12,818 nucleotides of DNA from NCBI GenBank assembly GCA_041666155.1, contig JBAYHM010000116.1, forward strand, positions 1 to 12,818. The letters run 5' to 3'. The translations under genes and the position numbers were made by a program. Below the pieces are notes generated by a model, which saw nothing but the letters and a program-made list of their open reading frames with translations, did no database searches and was not told the DNA's origin. Of the stretch, positions 6,925 to 12,818 are shown one piece after another. This stretch comes from SZUA-426 sp041666155. GTDB lineage: Bacteria > Spirochaetota > Spirochaetia > Treponematales > Breznakiellaceae. How positions within the stretch are numbered: position 1 is the first letter of the stretch; the number at the start of each line of letters is the position of its first letter.

Positions 6925-9033
6925 ATGAAGGATTCGAACCCGCGGTATTTTAACCGCGATCTTTCCTGGATCGAATTCAACGCGCGCGTGCTGGAAGAAG
7001 GGCGACGAACTGATCTACCGCCGCTTGAACGGCTGAAATTCATGGCGATCGTCGCCTCCAACTTTGATGAATTCTTCATGGTTCGCATGGCTGCGCTCAA
7101 GCGCGCTTTGCGGGCCGGTGCCGAGAAGGATCCCTCGGGAATGACGCCTGAGGAGCAGCTCAAGGCGTGCTCTAGTCGTATCCGCAGCATTGGCGCTAAG
7201 CAATACTCCTGCCTTATGCGTGAAATCCTGCCGGCTCTTGCGCGGGAAGGTTTGGAGCTTGTACGGCCGGGAGCCTATACCTCCGCTCATCTTTCATTTC
7301 TGGAAGCCTTGTTTCAAAGCGAGGTCTTCCCGTCCCTCACGCCGCTGCGAGTGGAGGAAGACACCGCGTTCCCGTTTACCGGCAACCTTCGTCTCAACGC
7401 CGCTTTCATCCTTCATCCCGCCCAGGGGGCCGGAGAGGAGCGCATCGCCGTCGTGCAGATTCCGCCCAGTCTTGACCGGATCGTCTGGCTGCCGATCGAA
7501 ACGGCGGGTAAAACGCAGTTTGCCCTTTTGGATGACGTGGTTATGACCTGGGGATATCGCTTGTTCCCCGGATGGAACGTTGTGGAAACGACGCTTTTCA
7601 AAGTAACCCGAGATGCCGATTTTTCAGTGGATGAGGAACGCGATGAGGATTTCATTGAGGCGATGGAGGAGGTGCTGGTCGGTCGGGAGCAGTCGTACCC
7701 GGTGCGGCTGTCAATTTCCGCGGACAGTCCGCGTCTCAGGGACGAACTGACCAAGCGCTTGGAATTGGATGCCGACGACGTGTACGAGATGCCCGGTCCT
7801 ATCGATCTGCGCGGTCTTTTGGAACTCGTTCAGACTAAAGGTTATGACCATTTACGGGAAAAAGCGTGGAAAAACTGGTGGTCTGCCGATCTCCCCGAAG
7901 ATGAGCCCTTGTGGGACCGTATCCGAAGCGGAGATGTACTCCTTCAATTACCCTATGAATCCTTTGAACCGGTCGTTCGTTTCGTTTCCGACGCCGCCTC
8001 CGATCCGCAAACTTTGGCAATCAAGATGACGCTCTACCGGACATCGGGCGACAGCCCCATCGTCAAAGCTTTGGAAACTGCCGCGCAGAACGGCAAACAG
8101 GTTACCGCGCTTGTTGAACTCAAGGCGCGCTTCGACGAAGGCCGCAATATCGCCTGGGCTTCGCGTTTGGAGCAGGCAGGCGTCATCGTCGTGTACGGGA
8201 TCGCGCGGCTCAAGGTTCACGCCAAGGCGTGCTTGGTGGTCAGGCGCGAAACGGACGGTGTGAAGCGATATCTTCATCTTTCCACCGGTAACTATAACGA
8301 TAAGACCGCGCGGCTCTACGGGGACCTCGCGCTCTTTACCGCCAACGACGACCTTACCTACGAGGCGAGCCTTTTTTTCAACATGATCACCGGTTATTCG
8401 GCCGTACAAACCATGCGTTCCCTGGTAATGGCGCCTAACGAGCTCAAGCATCGTCTCATTTCTCTCATTGAGCGTGAGGCCAAGCGTTCTTCGCAAGAAT
8501 ACACAGGTACGATTATCGCCAAGATGAATTCCTTGGCTGATATTGAGGTCATTGACGCGTTGTATCGGGCTTCCCGCTCAGGCGTGCAGATTCTGCTCAA
8601 CGTTCGCGGCATCTGCATGCTTGTTCCCGGCGTCGTCGGTCTTTCGGAAAACATTCGCGTCGTGAGTGTCGTGGATCGCTATCTGGAACACGCGCGTGTC
8701 TTCTACTTCGCCAACGGCGGCGCCGATGAGGTCTATCTCTCCAGCGCGGATTGGATGCCTCGGAACCTTGACCGGCGTATCGAACTGATGTTCCCCATCC
8801 TTCAGGAGGATCTGAAGCGGCGATTGAAGGAAACGGTGGAGCTGTATTTCCGCGATAACGACCGCGCGAGCGAATTAGGATCGGATGGTAAATGGAAAAA
8901 AATCGTCCCTAAACCGGGCGAAGAAGTATTTAGGGTACAAGAACGTATTTACGAATCCGTGCGGGAAGGTGTGGAAATCGCCCAGAGAGCGCCCCGTCGG
9001 GAATTCGTCGTCCGGAGGCGAGCGACCAAATGA
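6925..9033 (+). CDS. ppk1: Polyphosphate kinase 1
   Basis: A 702-residue protein, the normal size for PPK1, which polymerises the gamma phosphate of ATP into inorganic polyphosphate at the inner membrane. The N-terminal domain starts with the typical RYFNRDLSWIEFNARVLEE. The head domain follows, and the two phospholipase-D-like C-terminal domains carry both essential histidines: H432 in LKVHAKACLV (autophosphorylated, like E. coli H435) and H589 in YLEHARVFYF (like H592). STGNYNDKTARLYGDLALF is the other strongly conserved stretch. The start ATG has AAAGGA eight bases upstream, overlapping the end of ppx. It sits between ppx and a rRNA methyltransferase gene, which starts inside its stop codon (ATGA). 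All family landmarks are present, and I see nothing broken. Confidence 0.96.
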   Translation: MKDSNPRYFNRDLSWIEFNARVLEEGRRTDLPPLERLKFMAIVASNFDEFFMVRMAALKRALRAGAEKDPSGMTPEEQLKACSSRIRSIGAKQYSCLMREILPALAREGLELVRPGAYTSAHLSFLEALFQSEVFPSLTPLRVEEDTAFPFTGNLRLNAAFILHPAQGAGEERIAVVQIPPSLDRIVWLPIETAGKTQFALLDDVVMTWGYRLFPGWNVVETTLFKVTRDADFSVDEERDEDFIEAMEEVLVGREQSYPVRLSISADSPRLRDELTKRLELDADDVYEMPGPIDLRGLLELVQTKGYDHLREKAWKNWWSADLPEDEPLWDRIRSGDVLLQLPYESFEPVVRFVSDAASDPQTLAIKMTLYRTSGDSPIVKALETAAQNGKQVTALVELKARFDEGRNIAWASRLEQAGVIVVYGIARLKVHAKACLVVRRETDGVKRYLHLSTGNYNDKTARLYGDLALFTANDDLTYEASLFFNMITGYSAVQTMRSLVMAPNELKHRLISLIEREAKRSSQEYTGTIIAKMNSLADIEVIDALYRASRSGVQILLNVRGICMLVPGVVGLSENIRVVSVVDRYLEHARVFYFANGGADEVYLSSADWMPRNLDRRIELMFPILQEDLKRRLKETVELYFRDNDRASELGSDGKWKKIVPKPGEEVFRVQERIYESVREGVEIAQRAPRREFVVRRRATK

Positions 9034-10328
9034 ACAGGATTATACTAAAACCCGGCGAGGATGACCGGATCAAGGCCGGTCACCCGTGGGTGTTCGATAA
9101 CGAGATCGCGTCGGTGGTTTCGCTGCCGGAAGGCGTCCTTGAACCGGGCGGCCTGGCGGACGTGGAAAGTTCGCGCAAGGAATATCTGGGACGCGCGTTC
9201 GTGAACCCAAATTCTAAAATTCGGGCGCGTCTTTTTTCACCGTCAAAGGAAGGGGTGGATAGGGGCTTTTTCAAGCGTCGTCTGCGGGAGTCCACTGAAC
9301 GGCGCCGACATGACTTTGACCTGGAAACGGAATCCTGCCGCATCGCGTTCGCGGAAGCTGATTTCCTTCCCGGCCTTGTGGTGGACCGCTTTGTCGGTTG
9401 GCCTTTGGCCGATGTTGGTGAATTACCCGATGCTACCGCATTGAAGGCTCGACTCGGGCCACCGCGATCCTGGCTTTCCGTCCAATTTCTCACCTACGGC
9501 ATGGACCAGAGGCGGGAGGACATACTCGGCGCGTTGGAAGAGACGCTCGCGTTCCCCGACCCGGTCACCGGGCGATCTCTCGGTATTCCCTCCGGCGTCG
9601 TCGAGCGCGACGAAGCGCATGTTCGTGAATTGGAAGGCCTGCCGCTCAGGACCGAGATTCTTTCCGGCGCTTATCCCGAGGGCGGCATACTTATTTTTGA
9701 AAACGGCTTACCCTTTGCCGTGGATCTCATCGGCGGACAGAAAACAGGCCATTTCCTGGACCAGAAAGCAAACCGAGCCGCGGCCGCTTCCTACGCTCAA
9801 GGTCGGCGCGTGCTGGACGCCTGCTGCAATACCGGCGGCTTCGGCATCCATGCGGCGCGCGCGGGGGCCACATCGGTCGTCTGTGTTGATTCGTCGGCGC
9901 ATGCGCTTGCCGCGGTGACGCGAAACGCGGTTCTCAACGGCGTCGCCGACCGCGTCGCTTCAGTTGAGGGAAACGTTTTCGACTTGTTGCGTTCCTATGA
10001 AAGGGCAAAAGAACATTTCGGTCTCATCGTGCTGGACCCTCCGGCATTTGCCAAATCGCGTTCAGCCTTGGAAGGCGCGATCCGCGGCTACAAGGAGATC
10101 AACCTGCGCTCGATGAATCTTCTGGACCGCGGCGGCGTACTGGTCACCTGCTCTTGCAGCTACGCGATGGATGAGGCCCGCTTCAAGTCCATCGTAGCCG
10201 ACGCCTCGCGCGACGCGGGACGTCGCCTTCGCCTTCTTGAATCCCGGTACCAGTCGAGCGACCACCCGATCCTCATCGGCTACGACGAATCGCTCTACCT
10301 GAAGTGCAACATCTACGAAGTGATGTAG
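9030..10328 (+). CDS. rlmI: RlmI-type 23S rRNA (cytosine-5-)-methyltransferase, PUA plus Rossmann fold
   Basis: A 432-residue class I SAM-dependent methyltransferase of the RlmI/RlmK (COG1092) family. The N-terminal 80 residues are a PUA-type RNA-binding domain (ILKPGEDDRIKAGHPWVFDNEI). A central domain ends in FENGLPFAVDL and GGQKTGHFLDQKANR, the family signature. SAM binding: RRVLDACCNTGGFGIHAA and the acidic end of strand 2 (CVDSS). Then LDPPAFAKS, and TCSCSYAM, which holds the cysteines used by m5C enzymes. In E. coli RlmI methylates C1962 of 23S rRNA; the exact base here is inferred from family. The family usually has about 396 residues, so this is slightly long. The ATG at 9030 overlaps the ppk stop by four bases (ATGA), so translation is probably coupled. 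It ends 3 bases before the stop of the convergent holA. Confidence 0.88.
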   Translation: MNRIILKPGEDDRIKAGHPWVFDNEIASVVSLPEGVLEPGGLADVESSRKEYLGRAFVNPNSKIRARLFSPSKEGVDRGFFKRRLRESTERRRHDFDLETESCRIAFAEADFLPGLVVDRFVGWPLADVGELPDATALKARLGPPRSWLSVQFLTYGMDQRREDILGALEETLAFPDPVTGRSLGIPSGVVERDEAHVRELEGLPLRTEILSGAYPEGGILIFENGLPFAVDLIGGQKTGHFLDQKANRAAAASYAQGRRVLDACCNTGGFGIHAARAGATSVVCVDSSAHALAAVTRNAVLNGVADRVASVEGNVFDLLRSYERAKEHFGLIVLDPPAFAKSRSALEGAIRGYKEINLRSMNLLDRGGVLVTCSCSYAMDEARFKSIVADASRDAGRRLRLLESRYQSSDHPILIGYDESLYLKCNIYEVM

Positions 10329-10331
10329 GTA

Positions 10332-11330
10332 TTAAAGCCTGTAGTCGGCGCGGGCGAGGGGGTTGCCGCTGTCGGCGATGAGTTTGTAGACGAAGAGGTC
10401 CATGAGCGTATCTTCGAGCGCGGAGCCGGAGGCCCGTAGGGTCACGTCGTACTCGGCTAGGAGGGCGACGCAGCGCTCCACGGCGGCCGCGTCGTAGCGG
10501 CGGGCGGCGGTCGCGTAATCCCGTTGGGCTTTTTTGGACGAGAGCCCTGCCTTTCGCAGTTCAAAGTCATTGAGTCGGCCTGAGTCGACAAGGTACACGT
10601 AATCGCTTAAGCGCCGGAAGCACCACGCGAGACCGGCCAGAATCTGGACCGGCGCCTCTTTAGCGGCCAGCAACGTTCGCACCGCTTCCAACGCTTTTTC
10701 CAGGTCGCCGGCGGCGATGCGGGAAAAAAGAGTGAAGGCTGATTCTTCCCTCGTGTGGGACAGGAGCCGCTCGATGTCCTCCGCCTCGATCCTTTTCCCT
10801 TTTTCCAGGAAGAGAATGAGTCGGCCGCATTCCTGTCTGAGCGCATCGCTGTTGTTTTCCACCAGTTCAAGCACCGACTCCACCGCGTCGGGACTGATGG
10901 GGAATCCTTCTCGCTTGAAAAAAGAAGAAACCCATTCGGTCTTCCGGTCTTCGAACATTTCCCAAAAAACACGTTTCCCGTCTTTCGGTATCGCCGCTTC
11001 CAGGCGTTTGTCAATTGAGGTTTCGTCGGAAACGAGTATGAGCGTCGTGTCGTCGGCGGGAGAAGCCAGGTAGTCGGCAATCTGGTCGACGTCTTCTTTT
11101 TTTTTGACCAGTTCCGCGTTTTTTAAGAGGACCAGACGCGTTTCGGAAAAGAGCGAGGCGTTCATGAGGACCGACGCGAAGTCTCCTATCCTCGTTTCGC
11201 CTGCGTAGAAGGAATGTTCCTCTAGTTGACCGCCTGAACTCTTTTTTAAGGCGGTCCGGATCGCGTCTATAGCGTCTTTTCGTTCCCCGATTTCGGGGCC
11301 GATGTAGAGATAGTTTCTTCCCGCGGACAT
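10332..11330 (-). CDS. holA: DNA polymerase III delta subunit
   Basis: A 332-residue protein matching HolA, the delta subunit of the clamp loader that opens the sliding beta clamp. The N-terminal AAA+-like domain has YLYIGPEIGERKDAI in place of a working Walker A, as usual for delta, which does not hydrolyse ATP. The beta-binding region is the LMNASLFSETRLVLLKNAE stretch (about 54-74), whose SLFSE matches the conserved S-LFa/g element. A lid domain and a C-terminal helical collar domain follow (about 210-332), with LFSRIAAGDLEKALEAVRTLL and ILAGLAWCFRRL. Length is normal (330-345). Only a weak AGG ribosome site lies before the ATG, but the lexA stop is 5 bases upstream, so it is likely co-translated in the operon. 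A9 encodes KKK near residue 77. Confidence 0.9.
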   Translation of the reverse strand: MSAGRNYLYIGPEIGERKDAIDAIRTALKKSSGGQLEEHSFYAGETRIGDFASVLMNASLFSETRLVLLKNAELVKKKEDVDQIADYLASPADDTTLILVSDETSIDKRLEAAIPKDGKRVFWEMFEDRKTEWVSSFFKREGFPISPDAVESVLELVENNSDALRQECGRLILFLEKGKRIEAEDIERLLSHTREESAFTLFSRIAAGDLEKALEAVRTLLAAKEAPVQILAGLAWCFRRLSDYVYLVDSGRLNDFELRKAGLSSKKAQRDYATAARRYDAAAVERCVALLAEYDVTLRASGSALEDTLMDLFVYKLIADSGNPLARADYRL

Positions 11331-11335
11331 GGCGC

Positions 11336-11947
11336 CTACGCGTACCTACGCATAAGACAGGCTAGTTTGCCGAGGATGCGAACGTCACGACAATAGATGG
11401 GGGAATAAACCGGATTTTCCGCTTGCAGTCGGATACGGGAGCTTTCTTTAAAGAAGCGCTTGAGCGTTACCGCTTCTTCCACCACCGCGACGACAATGTC
11501 GCCGTCTTTCGCCACTTCTTTTTTTTCGATTATGGCAAGGTCTCCGTCCATGATACCCGCGCGTTCCATGGAATCGCCGCGTACGCGAAGGGCAAAAAAG
11601 GAGCCGTCCTTGCGGATCATCGACCGGGGCACGGGTACGGTCCCGTCCCAGTTTTCCTCGGCGAGAATCGGCCGTCCCGCGGCCACATTCCCGAGTATCG
11701 GGACGCTGAGATAGTCGTCGCCGTTGGCATCCTCATCGCTTTTGATGACTTCAAGCGTGCGGGATCGTTTGTCCCCATAGCGTAGACGATTTTTCTTTTT
11801 AAGCGCGCTCAGGTGATCGTAAGCGCCCTTAACCGAAATGGAGAAGTGATCCGCGATTTCCCGAATGGTTGGGGGGTAAGAGTGTTTTGAGACGTACGAT
11901 GTGATGAAGGATAACACTTCCCGCTGGCGTTCCGTGAGTTCTTTCAT
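11336..11947 (-). CDS. lexA: LexA SOS-response repressor
   Basis: A 203-residue repressor and autopeptidase of normal length. The N-terminal winged helix (about 1-68) carries LTERQREVLSFI, PPTIREIADHF and the recognition helix SVKGAYDHLSALKKK. The C-terminal S24 peptidase-like domain has the cleavage site A90-G91 (NVAAGRP), the nucleophile S126 (RGDSM) and the general base K163 (VTLKRF). All cleavage residues are present, so RecA-induced self-cleavage is expected. The recognition helix differs from E. coli (SPNAAEEHLKAL), so the DNA box should differ too; no repeated box was found in this window. The ATG at 11947 overlaps the stop of the sigma-54 activator by four bases, with AAGGT nine bases upstream. 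Lexa is followed by holA after 5 bases. Confidence 0.95.
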   Translation of the reverse strand: MKELTERQREVLSFITSYVSKHSYPPTIREIADHFSISVKGAYDHLSALKKKNRLRYGDKRSRTLEVIKSDEDANGDDYLSVPILGNVAAGRPILAEENWDGTVPVPRSMIRKDGSFFALRVRGDSMERAGIMDGDLAIIEKKEVAKDGDIVVAVVEEAVTLKRFFKESSRIRLQAENPVYSPIYCRDVRILGKLACLMRRYA

Positions 11948-12818
11948 CGTTCCGACCTTATACCGTATTTCTTTATTTTTGCGTGCAGGTTGCTCGAATA
12001 AACGCCGATCGCTTCTGCCGTCCGGGATATATTATACCCGTTTTCCGCAAGTTTGCGTTCAATATATCGCTTTTCAAACAAATCGCGTGCCTCGTTGAGC
12101 CCTAAAGTGAAAAAATCATCGTGGTTGGAACCAGGCTCCAACGAATCCTTCGGAGCAACGACCGTCTTCGGTATGGAGGTATCGGTGCGTGCCAGAAGCC
12201 GTGACACCGTATCCCGGTCGATACTTTCCTCGTCGCACATAACCGATATGCGCTCGATGAGATTTTTGAGCTCGCGTACATTACCCGGCCAGCGATATTT
12301 TTTCAAGAAGAGGAGCGCATCCTCTTCCAGAGTCACGTTCTCGGCGGAAAAATGCTTCAGAAAATGAGTGACGAGGGCGGGAATATCTTCCGTCCGCTCG
12401 CGGAGAGGCGGCATGACGATCGGAATCACGTTCAGCCGGAAATAGAGGTCTTCCCGGAACCGCCCCCGGCGTACCTCTTCCGGCAAATCCTTGTTAGTCG
12501 CGGCGATGAGCCTGACGTCCACTTCTATCGACTTTTCCCCGCCTACGCGTTCAATTTTCATGTCCTGGATCGCTCTGAGCACTTTCGATTGGGCGGACAG
12601 AGACATGTCGCCGATTTCGTCCAGGAAGAGCGTTCCTCCATGAGCAAGCTCAAATCGGCCTTTGCGCCCAGTGATCGCGTCGGTAAAGGCGCCTTTTTCG
12701 TGGCCGAAAAGTTCGCTTTCTATAAGCGTGTCGGGAATGGCCGCGCAATTCACCTCAATGAAAGCACGGTTTGCTCGGCGCGACTTGCGGTGGATATCGC
12801 GGGCTATCAATTCCTTCC
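11944..12818 (-). CDS. Sigma-54-dependent NtrC-family transcriptional activator (C-terminal part)
   Basis: The window edge cuts the gene: the frame runs to the last base, where KELIARDIH is the end of the Walker A region. About 291 residues are visible. The AAA+ domain has ELFGHEKGAFTDA (the sigma-54 contact loop, normally GAFTGA), Walker B GGTLFLDEIGDM, RLIAATN, REDLYFRLNV, PPLRER and WPGNVRELKN. The C-terminal part (about 240-290) is a Fis-type helix-turn-helix (ERKLAENGYNISRTAEAIGVYSSNLHAKIKKYG). The receiver or sensor domain lies outside. It opens promoters that use sigma-54 (RpoN), so the organism should have rpoN. Its stop overlaps the lexA start (ATGA), implying it is transcribed in the same unit. 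The GAFTDA change may be a natural variant or may affect sigma-54 contact. Confidence 0.9.
   Translation of the reverse strand, partial: KELIARDIHRKSRRANRAFIEVNCAAIPDTLIESELFGHEKGAFTDAITGRKGRFELAHGGTLFLDEIGDMSLSAQSKVLRAIQDMKIERVGGEKSIEVDVRLIAATNKDLPEEVRRGRFREDLYFRLNVIPIVMPPLRERTEDIPALVTHFLKHFSAENVTLEEDALLFLKKYRWPGNVRELKNLIERISVMCDEESIDRDTVSRLLARTDTSIPKTVVAPKDSLEPGSNHDDFFTLGLNEARDLFEKRYIERKLAENGYNISRTAEAIGVYSSNLHAKIKKYGIRSER

Noticed and set aside
1..12818. Mobile elements, CRISPR arrays, tRNA or rRNA genes
   Set aside because: No transposase, integrase, regular spaced repeats or tRNA-like cloverleaf was seen; all long stretches are explained by housekeeping-type genes.

Overview
The window is one end-to-end block of bacterial chromosomal genes. 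It has no RNA gene, insertion sequence, CRISPR array or prophage that I can see. Coding density is very high, Shine-Dalgarno sites are clear, and base composition looks moderately GC-rich but with many A7-A9/T7-T9 runs. The gene set (GatB-type protein, PolyP enzymes, LexA, sigma-54 activator) and the protein sequences suggest a free-living or host-associated spirochaete of the Treponema/Spirochaeta group. That placement is an impression from sequence character, not a proof.

Layout. Positions 1-1154 (+): the C-terminal end of an unrecognised protein, then a histidine phosphatase overlapping it by one base. Positions 1158-3569 (-): a fused gene joining a bacterial GatB-type amidotransferase subunit to an L-asparaginase-type domain, convergent with the phosphatase. 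A roughly 230-bp divergent control region follows, then 3800-5224 (+): a cytoplasmic trehalase/GH63-like glycosidase ending in an intrinsic terminator at 5247-5279. Positions 5370-10328 (+): a probable operon of exopolyphosphatase (Ppx/GppA with HD domain), polyphosphate kinase 1 and a RlmI-type 23S rRNA methyltransferase. Positions 10332-12818 (-): a tightly packed operon read as sigma-54 activator (cut by the window edge), lexA, holA, convergent with the previous one.

How it works together. The ppx-ppk pair makes and degrades polyphosphate, a starvation and phosphate reserve. The minus-strand operon couples an NtrC-type activator by a 4-bp ATGA overlap to the SOS repressor LexA and to the delta subunit of the DNA polymerase III clamp loader.

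The most unusual object is the GatB-asparaginase fusion. It resembles archaeal GatD and GatE joined in one chain in the order GatE-like then GatD-like, but on a bacterial GatB scaffold. Its GatB active-site residues (EVH, RCDAN, VEIKN motifs) and the first asparaginase threonine (TGGTI) are replaced, while the zinc cysteines and the YqeY-type tail that contacts tRNA remain. It may be a tRNA-binding pseudoenzyme or an enzyme with altered chemistry.
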